Of a stretch of DNA of 64,000 bases, positions 9,084 to 18,025 are shown in pieces. Each line of letters begins with the position of its first letter. The stretch's first letter is position 1. The DNA comes from Reyranella sp. (lineage in GTDB: Bacteria; Pseudomonadota; Alphaproteobacteria; Reyranellales; Reyranellaceae), in the NCBI GenBank assembly GCA_030684475.1, contig JAUXWB010000156.1, positions 1 through 64,000 of the forward strand, given 5' to 3'. The translations under genes and the position numbers were made by a program. The notes under the pieces are model-generated. The model saw only the letters and a program-made list of their open reading frames with translations. It was not told the origin of the DNA and made no database searches.

Positions 9084-10346
9084 TCATGTCACTCTCAATT
9101 CGGGAACGGGAACGATGAAATGCCCCCCTCCATCGAGGTAGGCCTGGTTCTTCCTGATGATTTCTCCCGCAAACCGCCACGCGAGAATCACGACATAGTC
9201 CGGTTTGCGCTGGCACAGGCTGGTGGACGGCAGAACGGGCAGGTGGAGCCCGGGGCTGAATCGCCCCTGCTTTGCCGGGTTGTCGTCGGCGAGAAAGTCG
9301 AGGAACTCACCGATCTCGAAGTGATAGATCAGCGTCGTTCCGGTAATGGAGGCGCCGAACCCCGCGATGCTCTTGCCCTCGGCCTTGAGTTTCGTCAGCA
9401 GCGCCTTGGTCTTGTCCTTCAGGCCGTCGACCTTGGCGGCGAACGCCGAATAGGTTTCCTTCCGGTAGAGTCCCATCCGGTCTTCCAGAGCCAGCAGCTC
9501 CGCGACCGATCCGTCGTTCGCAACCGGGCCGCCGGGGCGATGTACGAAATAGCGCAGGGAGCCGCCCTTGGTCGGAACCCGCTGGACGGCAGCAAGCTCC
9601 AACCCCGCGCGCTCGAACAACGCCTGAATGGGCCTGACGGAAAATGCCGACAGGTGCTCGTGATAGATGAAGTCGAACACCATGTTCTGCAGGACATCCG
9701 CGAGATAGTAGCTCTCGCACACGAACACGCCGTCCGGCGCGAGCAATGCGTCGATACCATCGACCCACGTCTTCAGGTCGTCGATATTCGCGAAGACGTT
9801 GTTGGCCGTCACGACCTTGGCGTGGCCGAATTCCGCGGCGAGCTGCCCGGCGAACGCCGGCGTGAAGAACCTGTCGACGGTCTTCACGCCGGCGGCCGTC
9901 GCCTCGGCGGCGATATGACTGGCCGGCTCGACGCCCAGAACGTTCATCCCCCTCGATTTGAATTGCTTCAACAGAGTGCCGTCATTGCTGCCGAGATCGA
10001 CGACCAACGAGCCCGGGCGCAGGTTCGCCCGCTTTATCACGGCGTCCGCGTAGCTTCCGAAGTGCTCGGCCAGCCCCAGCGAGCTTGCCGTGACATAGAT
10101 GTAGTCGCCGTACAGGACGTTCGGATCGATGACGTCGATGAGTTGCGCCAGGCCGCACCGCTGGCACATGAACAGGTCGATCGGATAGCTGGGCTGCGGC
10201 ACGTCGACCTTGTCGGCCGTCACGTAGGCATCGCCGATCGGCGTCGGCTTCAGGCTGAAGAACAGCTCCAGCTCCGCGCAACCGCATCCGCGACAGTCGC
10301 TGCGCCGATGGATGATTTCAGCCACGTCGCTTTCTCTCTCAGTCAT
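9084..10346 (-). CDS. sugar C-methyltransferase (class I SAM, zinc-binding N-terminus)
   Basis: A 420-residue protein with the three-part layout of NDP-sugar C-methyltransferases such as the TylC3/NovU type. An N-terminal Cys-rich zinc module comes first (CRGCGC and CQRCGL). A SAM domain follows with motif I VVDLGSNDGTLL near residue 115 and 'VFDFIYHEHLSAF'. A C-terminal Rossmann-like domain carries 'IAGFGASITGT'. These enzymes add a methyl branch to a keto-deoxysugar. The ATG overlaps the upstream cupin stop by 4 bp (ATGA), indicating translational coupling. A second member of the same family lies at 20488-21711. Confidence 0.85.
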   Translation of the reverse strand: MTERESDVAEIIHRRSDCRGCGCAELELFFSLKPTPIGDAYVTADKVDVPQPSYPIDLFMCQRCGLAQLIDVIDPNVLYGDYIYVTASSLGLAEHFGSYADAVIKRANLRPGSLVVDLGSNDGTLLKQFKSRGMNVLGVEPASHIAAEATAAGVKTVDRFFTPAFAGQLAAEFGHAKVVTANNVFANIDDLKTWVDGIDALLAPDGVFVCESYYLADVLQNMVFDFIYHEHLSAFSVRPIQALFERAGLELAAVQRVPTKGGSLRYFVHRPGGPVANDGSVAELLALEDRMGLYRKETYSAFAAKVDGLKDKTKALLTKLKAEGKSIAGFGASITGTTLIYHFEIGEFLDFLADDNPAKQGRFSPGLHLPVLPSTSLCQRKPDYVVILAWRFAGEIIRKNQAYLDGGGHFIVPVPELRVT

Positions 10347-10972
10347 TCCATATGCCTTACTTTGTCCTCGAGTTCGGCGATGTATCGCTCAACGGCCTCC
10401 CCATCATGATCGGGCGGCGCCCAGGGGGCGAACACCGTGTCATTCCGGTCGAAGGGGCCGTTGGTGATTTCGTGAAAGACCAGGACCTCCGACCGGATGA
10501 GCAGCGTATGGAAGGCCGGAGCGCCCATCCGGTAGTAGAAGGTCCGCCCCGAAGCGTAGTCGCCGATATGAAGCACCTTCACGATTTGCCCATCGTCGGC
10601 AAAGACGACGACGTCGACCAGCCCTTCGATGACGTGGGTCGATTCGGTCTTCCCGGGATGCTTGTGCGGCCGCACGTACGCGCCACGCTCATGAACGATC
10701 ACCATTTCATGCAGGCGATCCCCTGGATCCGCATGGGCGCACAGGCGAACACGCCTTCTGGGGTTCGCCGACGACAGCTGCTTGAAATGGTCGATCTCGG
10801 ACCGATCGACACTCGTCAAGGCATCGCGCGTATAGAGCACTTCCGGATTGAGCGTACGGTACTTCTCGTCCACGGCTATCGACACCACGATCTGGTTCGT
10901 AAGCGAAAGTGCTCCCCGTAAAGTGCGTCGCTCGGAATGGCCAGCCCCCTCTGCACCAAGCACGGATCGCAT
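10343..10972 (-). CDS. WbuC-family cupin protein
   Basis: From ATG 10972 (GAGAG six bases upstream) the product has 209 residues; the track ORF to 11155 would run into the divergent kinase promoter. The core contains 'PRRRVRLCAH', 'YVRPHKHPGKTES' and 'VIEGLVDVVVF', matching the WbuC family of cupin-fold metalloproteins, where the HxH histidines bind a metal. WbuC genes occur in O-antigen and LPS loci, but their reaction is not established to my knowledge. It heads the minus-strand operon running down to 5.2 kb, so it may be a sugar isomerase or a regulator of that pathway. Confidence 0.75.
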   Translation of the reverse strand: MRSVLGAEGAGHSERRTLRGALSLTNQIVVSIAVDEKYRTLNPEVLYTRDALTSVDRSEIDHFKQLSSANPRRRVRLCAHADPGDRLHEMVIVHERGAYVRPHKHPGKTESTHVIEGLVDVVVFADDGQIVKVLHIGDYASGRTFYYRMGAPAFHTLLIRSEVLVFHEITNGPFDRNDTVFAPWAPPDHDGEAVERYIAELEDKVRHME

Positions 10973-11153
10973 CGATTCTCTCGCTGGGCGATCACCAATT
11001 ACGCCAAAACTCGAATCCGGAACAGCAAAAACGGGGGGCAAATGCGACCGCGCGAGCGGCCTCATGATTCGTCCGGCTGAGGACTGCATCACGCCTTTCC
11101 GCCCCGGCCGCGTGATTATTTCGTCATCAGATTGCTCCCTGTTATATACAGCC
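10973..11153. promoter_or_regulatory. divergent promoter region
   Basis: This stretch of 181 bp lies between the WbuC-type cupin (minus) and the kinase (plus). It is AT-richer near the kinase start, with 'gttatataca' directly before its ATG, a possible -10 region. No good -35 partner or operator palindrome was identified. It must carry the promoters of two large operons. Confidence 0.35.
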
Positions 11154-12155
11154 ATGGAATCGGACGACGTAGATATGGAATCCGCTGAAAAGGCGGCGCG
11201 TCGGCTGTTGGCTCAAGAGCCGAAGACGGTCGAGGCCATCAGGGGCGGCGGCAACAATCGCCTGTTCAAGGTCGTAACGGCGACTGGCGCCGTCGCCCTG
11301 AAAAGCTACAAGCCGGCCGACAGTGACGATTGGGATCGGCTTGCCCATGAATGGACCGCACTGGTCTTCCTGGCGCGCCATCTCCCTGGTTCGATCCCCA
11401 CGCCGATTGCCCATGACCCCACCTCCGGCTGGGCGGCCTTCGAATGGGTCGACGGCGTCAGGATCGGTGAACGCAGCAAGGCTGACATTGCCACGGCGCT
11501 GGAGTTTGCAGGGGCACTTCGCATGCTCGGCGGGGCGGCGACAGAGGAACGCTTCACGGAGGCCCGGGAGGCCTGCCTGTGCCTGACCGATCTGCTGTCG
11601 CAAATCGACTGGCGACTGAAACGCCTCGAGCCGGTCGCCGCAGCCAATGCGGAACTCGGTGACTTCCTGGATGAAGTTCGGGCGGAACTCGCTTCCCGCC
11701 GGCAGGACGCTCTGCGGACCCTGGACCCTGCGGCACGACTTCCCCGCACGTTGCAGGTCCTGTCGCCGTCCGACTTCGGCTTTCACAATGCCCTTCGCCG
11801 CCCTTCCGGCAAGCTTGTTTTTCTCGATTTCGAGTATTTCGGCTGGGACGATCCGGCCAAGCTCGCCTGCGACGTGCATTGGCATCCAGGAATGGCCCTG
11901 GATCCGGCGGAGCAGGATCTTTTCGCATCAGGATTTGGGCTGCAGGCGAAGGACGATCCTGGCTATCGACAAAGGATAACCGCTTACAGACCCCTCATTG
12001 GCCTGCGCTGGTGTCTTATTCTGCTGAACGAGTTTCTGGCGCTGGGCCTCGCCCGCCGGCGGTACGCCGGCCAGACGGAGGAGGCAAGTGCTGCACAGGC
12101 GCGCCAATTGGCCAAGGCGCGCGTCCTTTACAGCAGCATCGCGCATCGAATATAG
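11154..12155 (+). CDS. APH/choline-kinase-fold phosphotransferase
   Basis: 333 residues from ATG 11154; the longer track ORF overlaps the cupin and is not supported. The N-terminal lobe has a P-loop-like 'GGGNNRLFKV' and a Lys in 'VALKSYKP'. The catalytic loop reads SPSDFGFHN (the Brenner-type D...N, with Ser replacing the usual His two residues before Asp), and the metal Asp is in FLDFEYFGWDDP. Proteins of this fold phosphorylate small molecules such as sugars, choline or aminoglycosides. As first gene of the 11-19 kb operon, it probably activates a sugar or polyol rather than conferring resistance. Confidence 0.75.
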   Translation: MESDDVDMESAEKAARRLLAQEPKTVEAIRGGGNNRLFKVVTATGAVALKSYKPADSDDWDRLAHEWTALVFLARHLPGSIPTPIAHDPTSGWAAFEWVDGVRIGERSKADIATALEFAGALRMLGGAATEERFTEAREACLCLTDLLSQIDWRLKRLEPVAAANAELGDFLDEVRAELASRRQDALRTLDPAARLPRTLQVLSPSDFGFHNALRRPSGKLVFLDFEYFGWDDPAKLACDVHWHPGMALDPAEQDLFASGFGLQAKDDPGYRQRITAYRPLIGLRWCLILLNEFLALGLARRRYAGQTEEASAAQARQLAKARVLYSSIAHRI

Positions 12156-12162
12156 CCACTCT

Positions 12163-12990
12163 GTGCAGCAAGCTTCCCAGACCAATTCCAGCCTCGATCA
12201 GCGGTCCCGCGACCTCAGGTCCATGGTGATCGACGCCCTCGACGGCGGCGGTCGCGGCCATGTCGGCGCCGCCCTGTCGATCATCGAGATCGTGCGCGTC
12301 CTGTACGACGATGTGTTGAAGGTGCGGCCCGGCGAGCCCCGCTGGCCGGACCGCGACCGGTTCATCCTGTCGAAGGGCCATGGCTGCCTCGGCCTCTATG
12401 CGATGCTGGCGGACAAGGGGTTCTTTCCCCGGGCGGAGATCGCGCAGCAATGCCGCCCGGGCGCGCTGCTCGGCGGTCATCCGGAAATCCGCACGCCCGG
12501 TGTCGAGGCCTCGACAGGTGCCCTGGGCCACGGTCTCGGCATCGGCGTCGGCATGGCGCTCGCCGCCCGCATGCAGAAGCGCAATTCGCGCGTCTTCGTG
12601 CTGACCGGCGACGGCGAACTGAACGAAGGATCGGTTTGGGAAAGCGCGCTGATCGCCTCCAAGCACGCGCTGTCCAATCTCTGCCTGATCGTCGACTACA
12701 ACAAGATGCAGTCCTATGGGCGGGTCGCCGACATCCTGCCGCTCGAGCCGCTGGGCGCAAAGTTCGAGGCGTTCGGCTTCGGCGTTTCCGAAGTCGACGG
12801 CCACGACGTTGCCGCCCTGCGCCAGGTCTTCGCCGCGCCGGGCACGCCCAATCGTCCGCGTGCCGTCATCTGCCACACCGTCAAGGGCCGTGGCATCCCG
12901 ATCTGCGAACACAACGCCAGCTGGCACCACAAGGCCAAGCTGGCGCCCGACCAGGTCGCCGAGCTCCGCCAGGCCCTGGCGGCCGCCTGA
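12163..12990 (+). CDS. transketolase, N-terminal (ThDP-binding) subunit
   Basis: About 275 residues from GTG 12163, eight bases after the kinase stop; the track start at 12088 lies inside that gene. The motifs are those of the transketolase PP domain: 'GRGHVGAALS', the histidines in 'SKGHGC', 'GALGHGLGIGVGMA', and the ThDP motif GDGELNEGSVWE...YNK. In split transketolases this subunit pairs with a C-terminal subunit, here the next gene, which begins on the overlapping base. The enzyme moves two-carbon ketol units between sugars. Its place in a glycan operon suggests a dedicated sugar-building or branching role rather than the pentose phosphate pathway. Confidence 0.88.
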   Translation: MQQASQTNSSLDQRSRDLRSMVIDALDGGGRGHVGAALSIIEIVRVLYDDVLKVRPGEPRWPDRDRFILSKGHGCLGLYAMLADKGFFPRAEIAQQCRPGALLGGHPEIRTPGVEASTGALGHGLGIGVGMALAARMQKRNSRVFVLTGDGELNEGSVWESALIASKHALSNLCLIVDYNKMQSYGRVADILPLEPLGAKFEAFGFGVSEVDGHDVAALRQVFAAPGTPNRPRAVICHTVKGRGIPICEHNASWHHKAKLAPDQVAELRQALAAA

Positions 12991-13901
12991 TGCGCGAGAC
13001 GAGCCTGCGGATGGTGCATGAGCTGGCGCGGCGCGATCCCCGCGTCGTCTTCGTCGGTTCCGATCTCGGCGCGGGCGCCCTCGACGCCATGCGCCAGGAG
13101 TTCCCCGACCGCTTCTACATGGAAGGCGTTTCGGAAGCGGCGATCATCGGATTGGCCGCCGGCCTCGCGATGGATGGCTATATTCCCTACGTGAACACGA
13201 TCGCGACCTTCATCACGCGGCGCTGCTACGAGCAGGTCGCGGTGGACCTCTGCCTTCACAACCTTCCCGTCCGCCTGATCGCCAACGGTGGCGGCCTGGT
13301 CTATGCGCCACTGGGACCGACCCACATGGCGATCGAAGACCTCGCGATCATGCGCGCTCTTCCGAACATGGCGGTGACGGCGGTGGCCGACGCCGAGGAG
13401 ATGAAGCGCTTCATGCTGGCCACGCTCGACTATCCGAGCCCGATCTATATTCGTCTCGGCAAGGGCGGCGACAAGGTGGTGACACCGGCGGACCAGATTT
13501 TCACGCTCGGCAAGGCCGTCGAGCTGAAAGCGGCGAAAGATGTCGCCTTCGTGACCACCGGTGTCATGGCAAGCCGCGCCCTGGGTGCCGCCACGCTCCT
13601 CGCCGAGCACGGCGTCGAGGCCGGTGTCCTGCACATGCCGACCGTCAAGCCGCTGGACGACGCAGCCGTACTCGCCCTGGCGCGCCGCGTGCCGCGCCTC
13701 GTCACCGTCGAGGAGCATTCGCGCATCGGCGGCCTCGGGTCGGCGCTCGCCGAGCTGCTCATCGACAATCGGCTGCCGACGCCGCTGCTGCGGCTTGCCC
13801 TGCCCGACAGCTTCCCCGAGGATTACGGGAGCCAGGAACATCTGCTCGAGGTCGCGGGCCTCGATCCGAAGGGAATCGCGCAATCGGTGCTCGAGCCATG
13901 A
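12990..13901 (+). CDS. transketolase, C-terminal subunit
   Basis: 303 residues starting at an ATG that shares one base with the preceding TGA; the much longer track ORF is a frame shadow. It has the pyrimidine-binding domain with the conserved glutamate in 'YMEGVSEAAIIGLAAGLA' and 'PTHMAIEDLAIMRALPNM', and a C-terminal transketolase domain ('VEEHSRIGGLGSALAE'). Together with the upstream subunit it reconstitutes a complete ThDP enzyme. The one-base overlap implies coupled translation and a stoichiometric complex. Confidence 0.88.
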   Translation: MRETSLRMVHELARRDPRVVFVGSDLGAGALDAMRQEFPDRFYMEGVSEAAIIGLAAGLAMDGYIPYVNTIATFITRRCYEQVAVDLCLHNLPVRLIANGGGLVYAPLGPTHMAIEDLAIMRALPNMAVTAVADAEEMKRFMLATLDYPSPIYIRLGKGGDKVVTPADQIFTLGKAVELKAAKDVAFVTTGVMASRALGAATLLAEHGVEAGVLHMPTVKPLDDAAVLALARRVPRLVTVEEHSRIGGLGSALAELLIDNRLPTPLLRLALPDSFPEDYGSQEHLLEVAGLDPKGIAQSVLEP

Positions 13902-15004
13902 AGGTCCGCTACTCCTATCTCGGCCAGCAATTCGCCGATCCCGATCCGGTCCTCGCCGAGATCAAGAAGCTGGTTGCGACCGGCGACTTCACGCTGGGCA
14001 AGCCGCTTGTCGAATTCGAGAAGCGCTTCGCCGACCTGATCGGCGTGAAGCACGCGATCGGCGTCGGCTCGGGCACCGATGCGCTCAAGCTGCCGCTGAA
14101 GGCCGTGGGCATCGGCCATGGCGACGAGGTCATCACCGCGGCCAACACCTTCATCGCCACGGTCGGCGCCATCGCCGAGCTGGGCGCCCGGCCGGTGTTC
14201 GTCGACGCCCTCGATAATTTCTGCCTCGACGTGTCGCAGGTCGAAAAGGCGATCACGCCCAGGACCAAAGCGATCATGCCTGTGCATTTCACCGGCGAGA
14301 TGCCGGACATGCCGGAGCTCGTGAAGATCGCGAAGAAGCACAATCTGCCGATCGTCGAGGATGCCTGCCAGGCCATCCTTGCCGAGTGCGACGGCCGGCG
14401 CGCCGGCACCTGGGGCGTTGCCGGCGGCTTTTCCCTGCACCCGCTCAAGAACCTGAACGTCTGGGGTGACGGCGGCATCGCCGTGACCAACGACGACGCC
14501 GTTGCGGCGCGGCTGCGCCTGCTGCGCAATCATGGCATGGCCAACCGCGACGAGATCGAGATCCTTGGCTACAATTCCCGCCTCGACTCGCTGCAGGCGG
14601 TGGTCGGCAACTGGCTGATCCCGCAGACAGCCGACATCACCGCCAAGCGCATCGAGAACGGCGCCTACTACGACCGGCATTTCGGCCAGATCAGCGGCGT
14701 CACGATCCCCTCGCGGTCGCCGCGCATCAAGCGCGTCTTCCATCTCTACATGGTGTTCGCCGAGGATCGTGACGCGCTTCACAAGCACTGCCTCGATGCC
14801 GGCATCTCGGCGAAGGTGCACTATCCCATTCCGGTCTATCGCCAGCGGGGCCTGAGCCACTTCGGCCACAAGCTGGGCGATTTCCCGGTTACCGACCGGC
14901 AGGCAGATCGGGTGCTCAGCTTCCCGGTCGATCAACACCTGTCCCGCGAGGAGCAGGACCATGTCATCGAAACGGTCCGCGAGTTCTACGCTCGCCGACG
15001 CTAA
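13898..15004 (+). CDS. DegT/DnrJ/EryC1 sugar aminotransferase 1
   Basis: A 368-residue PLP-dependent aminotransferase that overlaps the previous gene by 4 bp (ATGA). Recognisable elements are 'GVGSGTDALKL' (phosphate-binding loop), 'IVEDACQA' (Asp contacting the PLP ring) and SLHPLKNLNVWGDGG, which contains the Schiff-base Lys. Family members aminate keto groups of NDP-sugars with glutamate as donor, or occasionally act as dehydratases. A second member follows immediately, sharing the SLHPLKNLN motif, which suggests duplication or a paired function. Confidence 0.9.
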   Translation: MKVRYSYLGQQFADPDPVLAEIKKLVATGDFTLGKPLVEFEKRFADLIGVKHAIGVGSGTDALKLPLKAVGIGHGDEVITAANTFIATVGAIAELGARPVFVDALDNFCLDVSQVEKAITPRTKAIMPVHFTGEMPDMPELVKIAKKHNLPIVEDACQAILAECDGRRAGTWGVAGGFSLHPLKNLNVWGDGGIAVTNDDAVAARLRLLRNHGMANRDEIEILGYNSRLDSLQAVVGNWLIPQTADITAKRIENGAYYDRHFGQISGVTIPSRSPRIKRVFHLYMVFAEDRDALHKHCLDAGISAKVHYPIPVYRQRGLSHFGHKLGDFPVTDRQADRVLSFPVDQHLSREEQDHVIETVREFYARRR

Positions 15005-16100
15005 GCCCGTCGCCTACGTCGACCTGAAGGCGCAGTTCGCCGAGGATCGCGACGATATCCTCGCGACCGTCGAGCGCGTCTTCGCCGAGGGCAACTTCAT
15101 CCTGGGCGACACCGTTGAGGCATTCGAACAGGCCTTGGCAAGGCAGTTCGGCTTCGATCATGTCGTCGCACTCAATTCCGGAACGGATGCCCTGCTGCTC
15201 GCCTTGCTTGCCCTGGGCGTCGAACGCGGCGATGAGGTCATCACCCAGTCGAATTCCTTCGTGGCGTCGGCATCGGCAATCGTGCATGTCGGCGCCAAGC
15301 CGGTTTTCGTCGACGTCAAACCAGACCAGTGCCTCGATCCCGGGAAACTCGAGGCGGCCGTGACGCCGCGCACGCGCGCCATCATGCCCGTCCATCTCAC
15401 CGGGCGTGTCTGCGACATGCCCGCCATCCAGGCGGTCGCCGAGCGGCACGGTCTCGTGGTGATCGAGGACGCGGCGCAGGCGATCGGCTCGATGCTGATG
15501 GACAAGGCGGCCGGCGCCTGGGGAGATGCTGCGGCCTTCTCGCTTCATCCGCTGAAGAACCTGAACGCCGCCGGCGATGCCGGATTCCTGACGACCAGCC
15601 GTGCCGACGTCGCCGAGCGCGTGCGCCGGTTGCGCAACCATGGGCTGGTTGATCGCAACACCGTGGCCGAGTTCGGCATAAATTCCCGCCTCGACACGCT
15701 GCAGGCCGCCCTGTTGCTGCGCCGCTTGTCGAGCCTGGAAGAGGTCACGAGGAAGCGGCGGGACAATGCCGCGCGCTACCGGGCGCTGCTCGACCCGAAG
15801 CACGTGTTCCATCCGCCTTGCCGCCAGGAAGAGTTCAACACCTTTCACACGTTCGTCGTTCAAGTCGACCGGCGCGACGAGCTGCAGGCCTTTCTCAAGG
15901 AGCGCGGGATCGGGTCGGCGATCCACTACCCGATCCCCATCCATCTTCAGCCGGCGGCCAAGGTTCTCGACTGCAGGCCGGGCGAGCTGCCCGTGACAGA
16001 GCGGCAGGCCGGCCGCATTCTGTCCTTGCCGATCCACCAGTTTCTCACGGAGGCAGACATCGAGCAGGTGTCGCGCACCGTCAACGGATTCTTCCGATGA
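14961..16100 (+). CDS. DegT/DnrJ/EryC1 sugar aminotransferase 2
   Basis: A 379-residue paralogue of the preceding aminotransferase. It starts at ATG 14961 inside the 3' end of that gene (44-bp overlap), behind a good GAGGAGCAGG ribosome binding site. Motifs are 'ALNSGTDALLLALLAL', 'VIEDAAQAIGS' and SLHPLKNLNAAGDAG with the PLP lysine. The two copies differ around the lysine (NVWGDGG against NAAGDAG), so they may act on different keto-sugars or form a heteromeric enzyme. It is followed by the sporadic-carbohydrate-cluster genes through an ATGA overlap. Confidence 0.9.
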   Translation: MSSKRSASSTLADAKPVAYVDLKAQFAEDRDDILATVERVFAEGNFILGDTVEAFEQALARQFGFDHVVALNSGTDALLLALLALGVERGDEVITQSNSFVASASAIVHVGAKPVFVDVKPDQCLDPGKLEAAVTPRTRAIMPVHLTGRVCDMPAIQAVAERHGLVVIEDAAQAIGSMLMDKAAGAWGDAAAFSLHPLKNLNAAGDAGFLTTSRADVAERVRRLRNHGLVDRNTVAEFGINSRLDTLQAALLLRRLSSLEEVTRKRRDNAARYRALLDPKHVFHPPCRQEEFNTFHTFVVQVDRRDELQAFLKERGIGSAIHYPIPIHLQPAAKVLDCRPGELPVTERQAGRILSLPIHQFLTEADIEQVSRTVNGFFR

Positions 16101-16906
16101 GCGGCAGCTTCATCGCCGGCCATGACGACGTCCTCGGCGCCGCCTTCCTGCGGGACGGGTATGTCATCAGCCAGGTCGAGGACGTGCCTTCGCTGACGCG
16201 CATCCGCGATCGGCTGGCAGCGCTGGCCGCGGCCGAGCTCGGCAAGGCGGCGCCGAATGCACCGCAGGATTTTCTCGACAATATTCACAAGTTCGTCCCG
16301 ATCGAGAAGCTGAACGACTTCCGCGTCAGCCTGATCGGCAAGATCAACGCCGAGTCGTGGGTGCGCGAGGCCTATTATCGCCTTGCCGAAAAGGCGCTGC
16401 ATGCGCTGGTCGGCAACGAGCTTGCCATGCAGCGGCGCGTCAACCTGTCGATTCAGCTGCCGGATGACGAAAGCTCGCTGCTCCCGGCCCACGCCGACAC
16501 CTGGTCCGGAGATTCGCCGTTCGAGGTCGTGCTTTGGCTGCCGATGGTCGATTGCTTCGACACCAAAAGCATGTTCGTGCTGCCGCCCGAGGTGAACGCC
16601 CGCATCGCGCCGTCGCTCGCCAAGTACGAGAGCGAGGGAATCGAGGCGCTGTTCCGCGAGCACGAATCGGAGTTCCGCTACCTCACGGTCAAGTACGGGC
16701 AGTATCTGCTGTTCGACCAGAACCTGATCCACGGCAACCGGATCAATCGGGAAAAAACGACACGGTGGACGTTCAATTGCCGGTTCAAGGGCCTGTTCAC
16801 CCCCTATGCCGACAAGAAGCTGGGCGAGTTCTTCGAGCCGATCACGTTGCGGCCGGCAACCCGCATGGGCCTCGCCTACAGGCCTCCGGGAAATTTCCGT
16901 GGCTGA
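16097..16906 (+). CDS. sporadic carbohydrate cluster 2OG-Fe(II) oxygenase-like protein
   Basis: 269 residues from ATG 16097, overlapping the aminotransferase stop by 4 bp. The metal triad of a phytanoyl-CoA-hydroxylase-like dioxygenase can be traced: HAD in 'LPAHADTWSG' and a distal His in 'NLIHGNRINRE' followed by Arg. I recognise the protein as similar to the 2OG-Fe(II) oxygenase of the NCBI 'sporadic carbohydrate cluster', which co-occurs with the small protein encoded next. It would hydroxylate or otherwise oxidise a sugar-linked substrate. The exact substrate is not known to me. Confidence 0.78.
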   Translation: MSGSFIAGHDDVLGAAFLRDGYVISQVEDVPSLTRIRDRLAALAAAELGKAAPNAPQDFLDNIHKFVPIEKLNDFRVSLIGKINAESWVREAYYRLAEKALHALVGNELAMQRRVNLSIQLPDDESSLLPAHADTWSGDSPFEVVLWLPMVDCFDTKSMFVLPPEVNARIAPSLAKYESEGIEALFREHESEFRYLTVKYGQYLLFDQNLIHGNRINREKTTRWTFNCRFKGLFTPYADKKLGEFFEPITLRPATRMGLAYRPPGNFRG

Positions 16907-17303
16907 TCGCAAGGGTTATCGCGGCTACATCGGCACGCGCCCGCTCAACGGCAGTCGCACGCCCCAGTCGGTACAGAATCTCGTCGTGCGCGACTACGCG
17001 CAGCGCAACAAGCTGCAATACCTGCTGTCGTCCGTCGAATACGCGATGCCGAACTGCTATCTCATGCTGAACGAGGTGCTGGCGGAGTTGCCGAAACTCG
17101 AAGGCGTGATCTGCTACAGTCTCTTCATGTTGCCGGCCGATGCCGACAGGCGGCTGACCGTCTATCGGCGCATGCTCGCAAGCGGCGGCGTGTTGCACGC
17201 CGCCCTCGAGGCGCAGACGCTGAGGGGCGAAGACGACATCCAGCGCTGGGAGGATATCTGGCTGGTTCAGCAGGCACTTGCCTCGTCCCCCACGGTGATC
17301 TGA
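16899..17303 (+). CDS. sporadic carbohydrate cluster protein, LIC12192-like
   Basis: 134 residues starting with GTG 16899, which overlaps the end of the oxygenase gene by 8 bp. The start 'GYRGYIGTRPLNGSRTPQSVQN', then 'YLLSSVEYAMPNCYLML', corresponds to a small family I recall as the LIC12192 family, found sporadically in carbohydrate clusters of Leptospira and proteobacteria. The C-terminal half ('YSLFMLPAD') may be a small alpha/beta fold. Its function is undescribed as far as I know. Constant pairing with the upstream oxygenase and the downstream methyltransferase suggests these form one modification module. Confidence 0.78.
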   Translation: MADRKGYRGYIGTRPLNGSRTPQSVQNLVVRDYAQRNKLQYLLSSVEYAMPNCYLMLNEVLAELPKLEGVICYSLFMLPADADRRLTVYRRMLASGGVLHAALEAQTLRGEDDIQRWEDIWLVQQALASSPTVI

Positions 17304-17968
17304 TGGCTCGCATCGATTTCCTGCAGGACATGCACTCGAAAACGAAGCGCGACTATGTCGGCCGTGTCACGCAACACGACAAGACCGAGTGCGCTGTCGT
17401 CGCCAAGCAGTTCGGGGCCGAGTACTGGGATGGCCCGAGGCAGTTCGGCTACGGCGGCTATCGCTATGACGGCCGCTGGCGGCCCCTGGCCGAGCGTCTG
17501 GCGGCGCACTACGACCTCAAGGCCGGCGAGCGGATACTCGATGTCGGCTGCGGCAAGGGCTTCCTGCTTCACGAATTGAGCCAGGTCGTGCCCGGCCTTG
17601 TCGTGGAAGGGCTCGACATTTCCGCGTACGCCCTGGCCAACGCAAAGCCCGAGATCCAGGAAAAGCTGCATCTCGGCACGGCCGACGCGCTGCCCTTCGC
17701 GGACAAGAGCTACGATGCGGTCGTGTCGTTGGGCACGCTGCATAATCTTCCCGTGGAGCGGGCACTCAAGGCCTTCGCCGAAATCGCGCGGGTGAGCCGG
17801 GAAGCCCGCAATTACGTGATGGTCGAGTCGTTCCGCAACGAACGCGAAAAGACCAACCTCATGTACTGGCAGCTGACGTGCGAGAGTCTCCTCTCCATCG
17901 CGTCATGGGAATGGATCATGGGGCAGGCGGGCTACCGTGGCGACCATGGCTTCATTTTCTTCGAATAG
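17303..17968 (+). CDS. class I SAM-dependent methyltransferase
   Basis: 221 residues, starting on the last base of the previous gene's stop codon (TGATG). SAM-binding motif I is ILDVGCGKGFLL at about residues 78-89, followed by the acidic end of strand 2 ('EGLDIS'), 'GTADALPFADKSYDAVVSLG' and 'LHNLP'. This is a small-molecule methyltransferase with a compact C-terminus. It completes the oxygenase/LIC12192 module and probably methylates the same sugar intermediate. Confidence 0.85.
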   Translation: MARIDFLQDMHSKTKRDYVGRVTQHDKTECAVVAKQFGAEYWDGPRQFGYGGYRYDGRWRPLAERLAAHYDLKAGERILDVGCGKGFLLHELSQVVPGLVVEGLDISAYALANAKPEIQEKLHLGTADALPFADKSYDAVVSLGTLHNLPVERALKAFAEIARVSREARNYVMVESFRNEREKTNLMYWQLTCESLLSIASWEWIMGQAGYRGDHGFIFFE

Positions 17969-18025
17969 CTGCTCCCTGGAGCCTTGCCCGGCCGCGTATC
18001 GATCGAAAAGCTGGAGTGACTGAAG

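Noticed and set aside
7769-10409. 449- and 468-residue plus-strand ORFs
   Set aside because: Antisense to the HldE-like fusion and the C-methyltransferase; high-GC third-position shadow frames.
11154-12155. Aminoglycoside resistance function
   Set aside because: The APH-like fold alone does not indicate resistance; the gene is embedded in a sugar biosynthesis operon.
12714-16037. Long minus-strand ORFs of 389, 379 and 357 residues
   Set aside because: Antisense shadows of the transketolase and DegT genes, with His/Arg/Gln-rich, motif-free translations.
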